This document shows, piece by piece, positions 9,609 to 19,213 of a stretch of DNA of 64,000 nucleotides. How positions within the stretch are numbered: position 1 is the first letter of the stretch; each line of letters opens with the position of its first letter. The translations under genes and the position numbers were made by a program. The DNA comes from Myxococcales bacterium (lineage in GTDB: Bacteria; Lernaellota; Lernaellaia; Lernaellales; Lernaellaceae), in NCBI GenBank assembly GCA_012517325.1, contig JAAYVF010000079.1, positions 1 through 64,000 on the forward strand. The letters run 5' to 3'. Below the pieces are notes generated by a model, which did no database searches, was not told where the DNA came from, and worked only from the letters and a program-made list of their open reading frames with translations.

Positions 9609-11417
9609 CTAGCGGTCGCCGGACGAATACAGGCTGTCGATCAATTGATCGTAAGCGCTCATCACGTTTTTACGCTTCACCTTCATGGTCGGCGTCAGCA
9701 GGTTGTTTTCGACGGTAAAGGGTTCGAACAGCAACTCGAATTTCTTGATGGTTTCGTACTTCGCCAGTTTGGCGTTCGCCGCGTCGATCCGGCGTTGGAA
9801 CTCCGCGCGGACTTCCGGGTGGTGCAAGTAGGCGATCGGCGCCCCCGGCAAGTTCTTCGCCCGGCCGAACTCGGTCAGCCATTCGCGGTTGGGAACGATC
9901 AACGCCACCAGGTAGTTGCGCCGGTCGCCGATGACCGCGACCTGCTCGATGGCCAGGTCGAGCTTCAGCAGGTTTTCGATGTTCTGCGGCGCGATGTTCT
10001 TGCCGCCGGCGGTGATGATCAGGTCTTTCTTGCGGTCGGTGATGTAGAGGTAGCCGTCCTCGTCGATCTTGCCGATGTCGCCCGTATGGAACCAACCGTT
10101 TTCCAGCGCTTCCGCCGTGGCGGCCGGATTGTTCCAATAGCCGAGCATGACCTGCGGGCCGTGCACCAGAATTTCGCCGTCCGCGGCGATGCGTACTTCC
10201 GTGTCGGCGACCGGTTTGCCGACCGAACCCAGCCGGAAATCGTTCATGCTGTTGCCGGTCAGGCCGGGCGAGGTTTCCGTCAGGCCGTAAGCCTCGAGGC
10301 AGAAAATGCCCATCGCCGCGAAGAAGTATTGGATTTCCAAGGCCAGGGGCGCCGCGGCATAGCCCAGCACGCGGATGCGGCCGCCGAGCGCTTCCTTTAC
10401 CTTGGAAAAAACCAGCGCTTCGGCGATTTTGAATTGCAGGCGCAGCGAAAGCGGACTCGCTTTCTTCTCTACCTTGTTCTTCGTGATTTGTTTGCCGACC
10501 GCCATCGCCCAATGGAACAGCTTCGCCTTGGCTTTCGGCGCCGTTTCCAGCCCTTTGATGATTTTTTCGTGGATCTTCTCCAACAATCGCGGCACCGTCA
10601 CGAAAATCAACGGCCGGATTTCGCGCAGATTGTCGGGGATTTTTTCCACCGATTCGGCGAAGTTGATGGTGCCGCGATGCATCATGAAGACGTAGACCTC
10701 CATGCGGCCGAAGGCGTGGCACATCGGCAAAAACTGCAAATCCGTGTCGCCGGGATTCATGGTCAGGAATTCCTGCACGGCGTAAACATTGGACGTCAGG
10801 TTGCGGTGGCACAACATGACGCCCTTGGGATTGCCGGTGGTCCCGGAGGTGTAGATCAGCGTGGCAACCTCTTCCGGATCGATGGCTTTCAGCCGCCGGT
10901 CGATCGCGGCGCGGTCCATTTTTTCGCGGCCGAGTTGCCAGACCGCGTCCAGGTCGGTCACCAGATCACCGTCCGCCGCGTGAGGCTCGATCACGATCAG
11001 CTTGCGCAAGGCCGGCAACCGATCGCGCACCGACAGCACCTTTTCGAGTTGTTTTTGGTTTTCGACGACCACGCATTCGGCGCCGGAATCCTGCAAAATA
11101 AACGCCACCTGCTCGGCGGTATTGGTCGGGTAAATCGGCACGTTGATGATGTCGACGGCCAGCGTGCCCAGATCGACGATCGCCCATTCCGGCCGGTTTT
11201 GCGACAAAATGGCGACCCGGGTGCGCGCCGCGATGCCCATGGCCAACATCCCCGAGGCGACGGCCAGCACCTTTTCCTCGACCTCGCGCCAGGTCAGATC
11301 CAGCCAGCGGCCTTCTTTTTTATGGCGAAAAACGACGTGGTCGGCCCACTTGCCGGAACGCTCGAAAAACAATTCGGGGATGGATCGGGAATACTTCGGC
11401 CACGGGCTACTTTTCAT
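9609..11417 (-). CDS. fadD: Long-chain fatty acid--CoA ligase (AMP-forming)
   Basis: 602 residues, a normal length for the bacterial FadD15-type ligases. The adenylate-forming signature YTSGTTGNPKG is at residues 189-199. The later motifs include EAYGLTETSP, the GYWNNP segment, WFHTGDIG and DRKKDLIITAGGKNIAPQNIE near the C-terminus, which is the typical hinge and Lys-containing loop. It activates fatty acids to acyl-CoA at the inner face of the membrane using ATP. No other beta-oxidation gene is adjacent, so its flux role is unknown. It ends with TAG, one of several genes here that use this stop codon. Confidence 0.85.
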   Translation of the reverse strand: MKSSPWPKYSRSIPELFFERSGKWADHVVFRHKKEGRWLDLTWREVEEKVLAVASGMLAMGIAARTRVAILSQNRPEWAIVDLGTLAVDIINVPIYPTNTAEQVAFILQDSGAECVVVENQKQLEKVLSVRDRLPALRKLIVIEPHAADGDLVTDLDAVWQLGREKMDRAAIDRRLKAIDPEEVATLIYTSGTTGNPKGVMLCHRNLTSNVYAVQEFLTMNPGDTDLQFLPMCHAFGRMEVYVFMMHRGTINFAESVEKIPDNLREIRPLIFVTVPRLLEKIHEKIIKGLETAPKAKAKLFHWAMAVGKQITKNKVEKKASPLSLRLQFKIAEALVFSKVKEALGGRIRVLGYAAAPLALEIQYFFAAMGIFCLEAYGLTETSPGLTGNSMNDFRLGSVGKPVADTEVRIAADGEILVHGPQVMLGYWNNPAATAEALENGWFHTGDIGKIDEDGYLYITDRKKDLIITAGGKNIAPQNIENLLKLDLAIEQVAVIGDRRNYLVALIVPNREWLTEFGRAKNLPGAPIAYLHHPEVRAEFQRRIDAANAKLAKYETIKKFELLFEPFTVENNLLTPTMKVKRKNVMSAYDQLIDSLYSSGDR

Positions 11418-11577
11418 CGGTTGCCTCGTCTGGTTGTCTTACTACCGGTTGCGCGAACATCCGGCGTCGAAAGAATCGATCGCTAACAATGTATTGATTG
11501 ACGGAGAAATGCGCAAGGAATCCGCCGGCCGCTCGGATTCGAATGTTATTCAATAAAGCGAAAACGCGCGGCGGCGA

Positions 11578-14500
11578 TCACCCGTTCGGCGCGGTCTCGT
11601 GCGCGGCTTTTTCCTTGGTCTTGATGCCGGCGCGCGCCTTGACGCCCTCGAACAGCGAAAAGGCGACCGGAACGATGGCCAGGGTGATGACCAGCGACAT
11701 GGCCTGCCCGCCGATGATGACCTTCGCCATCGAGGCGCGCGCCGCCGCGCCGGGCCCCTGCCCGAGCGCGATCGGCGTCATGCCGGCGATCAGGGTGATC
11801 GTCGTCATCAGGATCGGCCGCAAGCGGGCGTGGTTCGCTTCCATGATCGCCTCGCGCAGCGCCTTGCCGCGGGCCAGCAGCGTGTTGGTGTAGTCGATCT
11901 GCAAAATGCCGTTCTTCTTGACGATGCCGAAGAGCATGAACACACCCAGGAGGCTGTACATGTTGATCGACTCGCGCAGGAAGAACAGCGACAGCAGGGC
12001 GAACGGCACCGTCAGCGGCAGGGCGAGCAGGATCGTCACCGGGTGCAGGAAGCTTTCGAATTGGGCGGCGAGCACGATGTACATGAAGATGAACGCCAGC
12101 ACGAAGGCGAGCATCATGTTGGTGATCGTTTCGCCCATCATCTTCGACTGCCCCGTGAAGGCGCCGGTATAGGCGACGGGCAATTTCAGCTCGGCGATCA
12201 CTTTCTGCAATTCGTTCGAGGCCGAACCCAGGTCGAGATGATCCAGGTTGGAGTAGATCTGCACGACGCGCTGGCGGTTGTAGCGGTCGATCTCGGTGGG
12301 TCCGAGGCCTTCCGATAGATTGGCCACCTGACTGAGCGGCACGATGCCCGCCTTGCTCGAAGCCAGCGGCAGCCGCGCGATGATTTCCGCGTCGTTGCGA
12401 TCCTTTTTGTCGAGGCGCAGCCAGACGTCGTACTGCTCGACGCCCTCGCGGAACTTGGTCACCTTGTCGCCGCCGACCATGGTCCGCATCGTGTTGGCGA
12501 TGTCCGCGGCTGTCAGGCCCAGATCGGCCGCCTTCTGCCGATTCAATTCCAGCCGCACTTCCGGCTGGCGCGAGGCCAACGACGTGTCGACGTCGACGAA
12601 ACCCTTGATGCCCCGCAGCCGGGCGGCGATCTGGTCGGAATATTTCATCAACGCGGCGAGATCCGGCCCCATGAGGTTGTAGGAAAACGTAAAGTTCCGG
12701 CCGCCGCCGAAGCCGCCGATGTAGCTGACGCTCGAACGGATTTCCGGGTATTGCGCCAGAATGGCCCGCACTTCCTTCATCTTGTCGAATTGCGTGTATT
12801 TGCGGTCGGCGATGTCGACGATGGAAACATAGATCGAGCCCTTGGTCACGTCCTCGGCGCCCGTGGTGCTGCCGATCTGCGTCATGGTCAACAGCACGCC
12901 GTCCACCCGCTGGATCCGTTCCTCGATCCGGCCAAAGATCTGGTCGACCGTGGACAGGCTCGAACCGGCGGGGACGATCAAATTGACCTGGAATTCGCTC
13001 CGGTCGTCCTGGGGCATGAAATCCTTGCCGAGGATTTTCGCCAGCAGACCGGTCGAAAGCACGATCAGCACGGCGATGGCGATGGTGATCCAGCGGTGAT
13101 TCAACACCCAGACCAGCATGGCGTTGTAAGCGCGGCCGGCCCAGCCCAGCGTATCCTGGTGGGCCTTTTCCGGTTTGATTTTCAGGAAGCGCGACGACAG
13201 CATCGGCGTCAGGGTGAAGGAGATGATCAGGGAAACGCCGATCGCGAAGGCGACGGTCAGGCCGAATTCGTAGAAGAAGCGACCGGCCATGCCCTGCATG
13301 AAGGCCACGGGCAGAAAGATGACGATCAGGGAGGTGGTCGTCGCCATGACCGCCAGGCCGATTTCCAGGAGGCCGTCCATGGCCGCGCGGATCGGATTTT
13401 TACCCAATTCGTCCAGGTGGCGGAAAATATTCTCCAGCACGACGATCGAGTCGTCGATCACGATGCCGACCGCAAGCGTCAGGCCGAGGAGCGACATGTT
13501 GTTGAGCGTAAAACCCAAGGCGCGCATGAAGGTGAAAGTCGAAACCAGCGACGCCGGAATGGCTACCGCGGCGATGATCGTCGAGCGCAGGTTCCGCATG
13601 AAAAAAAGCACCGCCAACGACGCCAGAATGGCGCCGAGCACCAGGTGCAGATTCAATTCGTGGATCGACCGCAGAATGAAAACCGATTGATCCGAAACGA
13701 TGTTGATCTGGATGTCGGGCGGCAGCGTCGCCTTGACCTGCTCCAACCGTTGCTTGACCTTCTTGATCACCTCGACCGTGTTGGTCCCCGACTGCCGCAC
13801 GACGTTGAGCGTGACCGCCGGCTGGCCCTTGTTTTGATCGCCCTTGTGCCAGATGCGCGCCAGGGTGCGCGGCTCCTCGATCGAATCCTCGGCCCGGCCG
13901 ATGTCGCCGATGGTGATCTGCCGGCCGTTGCGCGTCGCGACGACGATTTTCAGAAAGTCCTCGACCCGTTCGACGCGCGCCAGCGTCCGCAACACCTGCT
14001 CGCTGGAATCGCGGTCGATCCGGCCGGAAGGAATCTCCACGTTTTGCGCCGCGAGCGCCCCTTTGACCTGGGCGATCGGGATTCCGTAAGCCTGGAGCCG
14101 GTCGAGGTCGAGGAAGACGTTGATCGCCCGGTTCCAACTGCCGACCGGCGTGACCGAGCCGACGCCGTCGACGTTTTCAATGGCTTCCTTGACGCGCAGG
14201 CGGGTGATTTCCGACAGCTCTTTCATGTCGCGCGGGCCGGAAATCGCCAGGCTCATGACCGGCTGGGAATCGATGTCGAACTTGGAAACGACCGGCGGTT
14301 CGACTTCGGGCGGCAGGAGATATTGCGCGGCTGCCACCTTGTCGCGCACGTCCTGCACGGCGTCCGCCAACGGTCGTTCCAGCACGAATTTCACCACGAC
14401 GGTCGAGAGGCCCTCGACGCTGTACGACGACAGCTCGTCGATGCCCGTCACCGTGTTGACGGCTTCCTCGATCGGCTTGGTCACCTGCGATTCGACTTCC

Positions 14501-14670
14501 TCGGGCGAGGCGCCGCGCAGCATGGTCCGGATGATGACGACGGGAATGTCGACCTTGGGCATCAGGTCGACGCCGAGCATCCGATAAGAAAATACGCCCA
14601 GCACCAGCAAGAGGATAGTGATCATCGAGGCGAGCACGGGCCGCCGAATGAAAATGGTCAATGCGTTCAT
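11578..14670 (-). CDS. RND multidrug efflux permease (HAE-1 / AcrB-like)
   Basis: 1030 residues, full length for a hydrophobe/amphiphile RND pump. It has one membrane helix at the N-terminus (FIRRPVLASMITILLLVLGVFSYRML is the classic opening), a first large periplasmic loop, a helix bundle including the proton-relay motif GIVIDDSIVVLEN near residue 400, a second periplasmic loop, and a second helix bundle with the PLTVPFALL and ILMTTITLIAGMTPIA motifs. It exports substrates using the proton gradient as a trimer. Its ATG overlaps the stop codon of the adaptor gene by four bases (ATGA), so the two are translationally coupled. No outer-membrane channel gene follows; a TolC-type partner must be encoded elsewhere. 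Confidence 0.92.
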   Translation of the reverse strand: MNALTIFIRRPVLASMITILLLVLGVFSYRMLGVDLMPKVDIPVVIIRTMLRGASPEEVESQVTKPIEEAVNTVTGIDELSSYSVEGLSTVVVKFVLERPLADAVQDVRDKVAAAQYLLPPEVEPPVVSKFDIDSQPVMSLAISGPRDMKELSEITRLRVKEAIENVDGVGSVTPVGSWNRAINVFLDLDRLQAYGIPIAQVKGALAAQNVEIPSGRIDRDSSEQVLRTLARVERVEDFLKIVVATRNGRQITIGDIGRAEDSIEEPRTLARIWHKGDQNKGQPAVTLNVVRQSGTNTVEVIKKVKQRLEQVKATLPPDIQINIVSDQSVFILRSIHELNLHLVLGAILASLAVLFFMRNLRSTIIAAVAIPASLVSTFTFMRALGFTLNNMSLLGLTLAVGIVIDDSIVVLENIFRHLDELGKNPIRAAMDGLLEIGLAVMATTTSLIVIFLPVAFMQGMAGRFFYEFGLTVAFAIGVSLIISFTLTPMLSSRFLKIKPEKAHQDTLGWAGRAYNAMLVWVLNHRWITIAIAVLIVLSTGLLAKILGKDFMPQDDRSEFQVNLIVPAGSSLSTVDQIFGRIEERIQRVDGVLLTMTQIGSTTGAEDVTKGSIYVSIVDIADRKYTQFDKMKEVRAILAQYPEIRSSVSYIGGFGGGRNFTFSYNLMGPDLAALMKYSDQIAARLRGIKGFVDVDTSLASRQPEVRLELNRQKAADLGLTAADIANTMRTMVGGDKVTKFREGVEQYDVWLRLDKKDRNDAEIIARLPLASSKAGIVPLSQVANLSEGLGPTEIDRYNRQRVVQIYSNLDHLDLGSASNELQKVIAELKLPVAYTGAFTGQSKMMGETITNMMLAFVLAFIFMYIVLAAQFESFLHPVTILLALPLTVPFALLSLFFLRESINMYSLLGVFMLFGIVKKNGILQIDYTNTLLARGKALREAIMEANHARLRPILMTTITLIAGMTPIALGQGPGAAARASMAKVIIGGQAMSLVITLAIVPVAFSLFEGVKARAGIKTKEKAAHETAPNG

Positions 14671-15725
14671 TGGGCGTTATCCTCGCGAATCGCGATGGCG
14701 CGGCCGTCGGTGAGCAATTCAACGCCCGACGAAACCACCCGGTCGCCGGCGACGAGGCCTTTCGCCACCAGCACGCGGTCTTTGTATTTGCCCGCGGTTT
14801 CGATCGCCCGGTCGCGCGCCTTGTTCTGCTCCACGACGAAAACATGGGGGTTGCCGGCGAACGAAAACACCGCGCTTTCGGGAATCGTCAGCGCCTGGTC
14901 GATCTTTTGCGTCAGGATGGAGACGCGGGCGAAGGTGCCGGGTTTGACGGCTTCGTCCGGGTTGTCGATTTCCGCCTCGACGGAAAACGAGCGCGTGTCG
15001 GCGGCTACGGCCGGGGCGATGCGCACGATTTTACCCGTCAGCGGCGCGTCGGACGAGGATTCGAGATAGGCTTGCACATCGTCGCCGACGTGCAAATCGC
15101 CGGCATAGCGTTCCGGCACGTCGCCCTTGAACTTCAACGGAGTGATCCGCACGACTTGAAAAGCCTGGTTGCCGACGCGGACGTACTCCCCGGCGTTGAT
15201 CATCCGTTTCGCGACGATGCCGTCGAACGGCGCGCGCAACATCGTGTCGTTCAATTTTTTCTGCGCTAGGTTGGCGGCCGCGCGGGCGACGTCCAGCATC
15301 CGTTTCTGATCGTCCACCTGTTGCTGCGAGGCCATCTCGTGCGCCGCCAGGTCGGCGATGCGCCGGTAATTGGCTTCGGCCGACACCAGGTCCGCCTTGG
15401 TCTGCGCCACTTTCAGGGCGTATTCCTCATCGGCCAGCACCGCCAGGGAAGCGCCTTTCTTGACGTGGTCGCCCAGGTCCGCCTTGATCGTCAGCGCCCG
15501 GCCGTCCACCTCGCTGGACACGACCGCCTCATCCCAGGCGGCCAGGGTGCCGGTGATCTCCACCCGCCGTTCGATGTTCTGGCTCGCCACCGTGGCGGCG
15601 GTCACCGCCAGCGGCGCGTCGGCGGCGGAAACCACGTTCCCGGAGGAACTGGACGAACAGCCGGCCAGAAAAACCAGACCCAAGCCCAACAAGACGATGA
15701 TGGAACGAACTTTCACCGATGACAT
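14667..15725 (-). CDS. RND efflux periplasmic adaptor (membrane fusion protein, lipoprotein)
   Basis: 352 residues. A signal peptide ends in the lipobox LAGC (Cys near residue 23) and a Ser-rich linker. The usual adaptor order follows: beta-barrel/lipoyl half (RRVEITGTLAAWDEAVVSSEVDG), a short alpha-hairpin coiled coil (about 100-150), the second lipoyl half (LRAPFDGIVAKRMINAGEYVRVGN) and a beta-barrel and membrane-proximal domain ending in a VVSSGVELLTDG segment. It links the permease to an outer-membrane channel. It sits between marR and the permease in one minus-strand operon, 68 bp downstream of marR. Confidence 0.9.
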   Translation of the reverse strand: MSSVKVRSIIVLLGLGLVFLAGCSSSSSGNVVSAADAPLAVTAATVASQNIERRVEITGTLAAWDEAVVSSEVDGRALTIKADLGDHVKKGASLAVLADEEYALKVAQTKADLVSAEANYRRIADLAAHEMASQQQVDDQKRMLDVARAAANLAQKKLNDTMLRAPFDGIVAKRMINAGEYVRVGNQAFQVVRITPLKFKGDVPERYAGDLHVGDDVQAYLESSSDAPLTGKIVRIAPAVAADTRSFSVEAEIDNPDEAVKPGTFARVSILTQKIDQALTIPESAVFSFAGNPHVFVVEQNKARDRAIETAGKYKDRVLVAKGLVAGDRVVSSGVELLTDGRAIAIREDNAQ

Positions 15726-15793
15726 TTTTCCCCTCGCAAATCAAATCGGAAAAACCGGTCAGCGTCCGGCCTGCAGCGGCCGGCGCGATTGTT

Positions 15794-16294
15794 TTACTCC
15801 GCCAATGGGCGACCCTCCGGACGGTCGCCATTCAAATGAACGATCAGCCGATCCAACAGATCGACGAATTGATGCTGCAATTCCGGCGACAACACCGACA
15901 CCAGCGAGGAAAGCCGCCGCAGCCGCGATTGGTCGAGCGCTTCCACAAGCGACATGCCGCGTTCGGTGAGCGTGACGAGCTTGTGGCGGCGGTCGTGAGT
16001 CGATTTTTCCCGGACGACGAACCGTTTCTTCACCAGCCGGTCCACCAGGTGACTGGTGGCGGCCCGGGATAGATTGATCCGGCCGGCGACCTCGCTGATC
16101 GACCGCGGCCCGTCGTTGCGCAGCATGAACAGGGTGACGATCTGCGGAAAAGTGAGCCAGTGCTTTTGCATCAGCGAGAGGCCCTCGCCGACGTACTGCG
16201 CATTCAACAGACGGGTCACTTGCCGGAATCTGTCCCGAACCAGCTCGGCGGCAGGTATTTCAGGTTTTTTTCCCGTCGATCCGCGCGCCGCCAT
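15794..16294 (-). CDS. MarR family repressor of the RND operon
   Basis: 166 residues with a winged helix-turn-helix in the middle (ISEVAGRINLSRAATSHLVDRLVKKRFVVREKS), the wing DRRHKLV, and flanking helices for dimerisation. It is the first gene of the operon marR-adaptor-permease. A palindrome overlapping its own promoter -10 (see the operator entry) suggests autorepression, relieved by a small ligand that the pump probably exports. The ligand cannot be read from the sequence. Confidence 0.88.
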   Translation of the reverse strand: MAARGSTGKKPEIPAAELVRDRFRQVTRLLNAQYVGEGLSLMQKHWLTFPQIVTLFMLRNDGPRSISEVAGRINLSRAATSHLVDRLVKKRFVVREKSTHDRRHKLVTLTERGMSLVEALDQSRLRRLSSLVSVLSPELQHQFVDLLDRLIVHLNGDRPEGRPLAE

Positions 16295-16306
16295 CCGCCC
16301 TCCGAA

Positions 16307-16351
16307 ATAGTATCAAGGTTGGAACTATATGAATTTTTTTAATGTTGTCAA
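16307..16351 (-). promoter_or_regulatory. Promoter and MarR-type operator of the efflux operon
   Basis: On the minus strand a perfect TTGACA -35 (16351-16346) and a TATAGT -10 (16329-16324) are 16 bp apart. An imperfect 22 bp palindrome at 16307-16328 (half sites ATAGT and CAA, mirrored as TTG and ACTAT) covers the -10 and the likely start of transcription, 12 bp before the marR ATG. The location is what is expected for an autorepressing MarR protein. Confidence 0.65.
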
Positions 16352-16547
16352 AGGATTCCGCGATTTTTTCTTGCTAAACTGTAACCGATTGTTTCCATGG
16401 CATTATTTCAAATGCAATTAAGAGGTTTTCGGTGGCGGCGTTCCGGCGAGGCGATTTTTCACTTTTTTCTTCAAATGCCATGCGCCTTTCGCGGCCAGGT
16501 CTTATTATTGAACGATAGGGAAAAGGGGACTTAAAGGACCGTCTTTG

Positions 16548-17627
16548 ATGCAAGCCGAACCAGAACGCCGACACCGCCTCGATTCCGCCGATTCCCGCCG
16601 GCGCGAGCGAATCCAACATTCGCCCAATTTTCGCGCCGGCATCTGCCAGAACCCCGTTCCGACCACGATGATGGTGCCCGGCAAAACCGCCGAGGTGGCG
16701 CGAGACTGGCTGGCCAACGGCAAGCTGCGGGTTCCCCCCGCCCCCCTGCCGGCCGTCTCGCTGACCGGCGAGTCATTCGCGGCGCCGGCGGCGGACGATC
16801 CGCGACTGGTCTGGTTCGGGCATTCGACCGTCTTACTGGAGATGGAAGGCCAGCGCCTGCTGTTCGACCCGATCTGGGCCAACCGCAGCTCGCCGGCCCA
16901 GTGGGTCGGCCCAGCGCGGTTTCAACCGCCGCCGTTGCCGTTGGAACAATTGCCCGAATTGACGGCCGTCGTGATCTCGCACGACCATTACGACCACCTC
17001 GACAAGGACACGATCCGCAATCTGGCCGAGATGCAGCCGCGGGTTCCTTTCCACCTGCCGCTCGGCGTCGGCGCGCATCTCGAAAAATGGGGCATCGACC
17101 CGGAACGCGTCCGGGAATCGGATTGGTGGGAAGAAACCGCGACGGCGGACGGCGCATTGCGTCTCATCGCCGCGCCGGCGCGCCATTTTTCGGGCCGGAG
17201 CCTGTTCGACCGCAACCGGACCCAATGGGCGTCCTGGATCGTCGCCGGCCGGTCGCATCGCGTCTATTTCGGCGGCGACGGCGGCTATCACCCGGGTTTC
17301 GCCGACATCGGCGACCGCTTCGGGCCGTTCGATCTGGCGATGTTGGAAATCGGCGCCCATCATCCCAACTGGGGGCAAATCCACCTGGGACCGGAAAAAG
17401 CGCTGCTTGCCCAGCGGGAGTTGCGCAGCCGCTACCTGCTGCCGATTCATTGGGGCACGTTCTGCCTGGCCCTGCATCCCTGGGACGAACCGATCACCCA
17501 ACTGGTCGCTGGCGCCCGGCAAAACGGCGGCGAACTGCTGACGCCGCGCCTCGGCCAAATCATCGCCTTGAACGAACTGCCCGCGTTCGCCGATTGGTGG
17601 ACGGAGGTCGACGGCCATGGCGAATGA
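16548..17627 (+). CDS. Metallo-beta-lactamase-fold hydrolase (UlaG / NAPE-PLD-like)
   Basis: 359 residues from the ATG preceded by AAAGGA; a TTG three bases earlier is less likely. After about 80 residues of N-terminal extension, WFGHSTVLLE and FDPIWANRSSP are typical of the UlaG/NAPE-PLD branch, and the metal motif HDHYDH is at 145-150. Further ligands are in ARHFSGR, FGGDGGY and the late IHWGTF. These enzymes hydrolyse phosphodiesters or lactones with two Zn/Fe ions. The phospholipase D-like branch fits the DPxxxxRxSP segment best, but the substrate is inference. Its last 11 bases overlap the next gene, so the two are probably cotranslated. Confidence 0.8.
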   Translation: MQAEPERRHRLDSADSRRRERIQHSPNFRAGICQNPVPTTMMVPGKTAEVARDWLANGKLRVPPAPLPAVSLTGESFAAPAADDPRLVWFGHSTVLLEMEGQRLLFDPIWANRSSPAQWVGPARFQPPPLPLEQLPELTAVVISHDHYDHLDKDTIRNLAEMQPRVPFHLPLGVGAHLEKWGIDPERVRESDWWEETATADGALRLIAAPARHFSGRSLFDRNRTQWASWIVAGRSHRVYFGGDGGYHPGFADIGDRFGPFDLAMLEIGAHHPNWGQIHLGPEKALLAQRELRSRYLLPIHWGTFCLALHPWDEPITQLVAGARQNGGELLTPRLGQIIALNELPAFADWWTEVDGHGE

Positions 17628-18102
17628 ACCCACCGGCGCGGCTTCGACCTCGCCGGCGATCTACGTCGACGCCGACGGTTGCCCCGTCAAGAATGAAATC
17701 TACCGCGCTACGGGCAAGTATCGTCTGACCGTTTACGTGGTCTGCAACTCCTATCTGAACGTGCCCGCCGAAGAGCGGATTCGGCGCGTGGTCGTCGGCC
17801 GCGGCGCGGACGTCGCCGACGACTGGATCGCCGAACGGGTCGCCGCCGGCGATATCGTGGTGACGACCGACATCCCGCTCGCCGATCGCTGCATTAAAAA
17901 AGGCGCACGGGTGCTCGACGCGCGCGGCCGCGAATTCACGCCCGACTCCATCGGCGCCGCGCTCGCCACTCGCGACCTGATGGAACACCTGCGCTGGATG
18001 GGTCTGACCTCGGGCGGGCCGCCGCCGGCCGGAAAAAAAGATCGTTCGCAATTTCTCGCCAAACTGCACGAGGTCATCCAGGCCCAATTGCGCCGGGCGT
18101 GA
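17617..18102 (+). CDS. yaiI: YaiI/YqxD family protein (DUF188)
   Basis: 161 residues, full length for this widely conserved family of PIN-like fold. The family opening YVDADGCPVKNEIYR is at residues 12-26, followed by the VVVGRGADVADDWIAE stretch, the TTDIPLADRC acidic motif and TRDLMEHLR near the C-terminus, all conserved Asp-rich sites suggestive of a metal-dependent nuclease. Its biochemical role has not been settled, as far as I know. It overlaps the end of the metallo-beta-lactamase-fold gene by 11 bases. Confidence 0.88.
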   Translation: MANEPTGAASTSPAIYVDADGCPVKNEIYRATGKYRLTVYVVCNSYLNVPAEERIRRVVVGRGADVADDWIAERVAAGDIVVTTDIPLADRCIKKGARVLDARGREFTPDSIGAALATRDLMEHLRWMGLTSGGPPPAGKKDRSQFLAKLHEVIQAQLRRA

Positions 18103-18189
18103 TCCGTTTTCCGGACGGCATGATTTGACCGCGCCGGTCGCCCCGCCTATTCTGCCGCAATCCTTTCCATTCGAACCGGGGAGACGGAG

Positions 18190-19203
18190 ATGACACAGGC
18201 GCCTGGAGTGAAAAAACCCGCCGGACGGTTCTGGCGTTGGGGGATTCTCGGCACCGCGCAGATTTCGACGGAGATCATCCGGGCGCTGCGCCGTTCCCGC
18301 AACGGTATCCTGCGCGCGGTCGCCAGCCGCAACGAATCCAAAGCGCGCGAATGGGCGCGGCGCTACGGCATCCCCCTGGCCTTCGCTTCCTACGACGAAA
18401 TGCTGCAATCGGGCGAAGTGGATCTGATCTACAACCCGCTGCCCACCAGCCTGCACGCCGAATGGACGATGCGGGCGCTCGAGGCCGGCCTGCCCGTGCT
18501 GTGCGAAAAGCCGTTCGCCGCGAACGCCGTCGAAGCGCGCGCGGTCGCCGCCCGCGCCGCCGAGCGGGGTTTGCCGGTGGCCGAGGCATTCATGTACCGC
18601 CACCATCCGCAATGGGCGCGCGTCGCCGAACTGGTGGCGAGCGGCGTCATCGGCGAGGTGTCGGCGCTACACGGCCAGTTCACGTTTTTGCTCGACGACC
18701 GGACGCAAAACCCGGCCTCGGCCGAAATGGCCGGCGGCGCGTTGCGGGACGTCGGCTGCTACTGCGTGCATTTTTCGCGACTGATCGCGGGGTGCGAGCC
18801 GTCGTGGGTCAGCGCCTTCGAAAAACGTTCGTGCGTCGACGATCTGCTGCTGGGTTTGCTGGAGTTTCCGAACGGCGTGTTGTCGCACTTTGAAACCAGC
18901 ATCGCCAATTTCGAACGGCACCGCGCGGAAATCGCCGGCACCGCGGGCGCCCTGCAACTGCTCAACCCCTGGGTTCCCGGCGATGCCCCGGCCGTGATCC
19001 GGCTGTTGCGGCCGGAAGCGAAATCCGAGGAGATCGTGGTGCCCCCGGCGGATTCCTACCGGCTGGAATTGGACGATTTCGCGGCGGTCTGCGCCGGCGA
19101 GATCGCGCCGCGCTGGCCGGCGGCCGACGCCGTGGCCAACATGGCGGTGCTCGACGCCCTGTTCGCGTCTGCCCGCGAGCGGCGGGCCGTTTCCCTTCCT
19201 TAA
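18190..19203 (+). CDS. Gfo/Idh/MocA family NAD(P)-dependent oxidoreductase
   Basis: 337 residues. The N-terminal Rossmann fold begins with WGILGTAQIS, a slightly unusual G-x-G-x-A nucleotide-binding loop, followed by AVASRNESKA. The family EKP motif is in LCEKPFAAN, and AFMYRHHPQW carries the next conserved block. The C-terminal half is the substrate-binding beta-sheet domain. Members oxidise or reduce sugars, inositols and dihydrodiols. No sugar gene is nearby to narrow the substrate. A GGGAGACGGAG ribosome-binding site precedes the ATG. It converges on the ADP-forming ligase gene with only ten bases between the stop codons. Confidence 0.85.
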   Translation: MTQAPGVKKPAGRFWRWGILGTAQISTEIIRALRRSRNGILRAVASRNESKAREWARRYGIPLAFASYDEMLQSGEVDLIYNPLPTSLHAEWTMRALEAGLPVLCEKPFAANAVEARAVAARAAERGLPVAEAFMYRHHPQWARVAELVASGVIGEVSALHGQFTFLLDDRTQNPASAEMAGGALRDVGCYCVHFSRLIAGCEPSWVSAFEKRSCVDDLLLGLLEFPNGVLSHFETSIANFERHRAEIAGTAGALQLLNPWVPGDAPAVIRLLRPEAKSEEIVVPPADSYRLELDDFAAVCAGEIAPRWPAADAVANMAVLDALFASARERRAVSLP

Positions 19204-19213
19204 CCGATTATTC

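Noticed and set aside
12751-15069. 772-codon plus-strand frame over the RND permease and adaptor
   Set aside because: His/Arg/Asp-rich antisense frame of a clearly conserved efflux operon.
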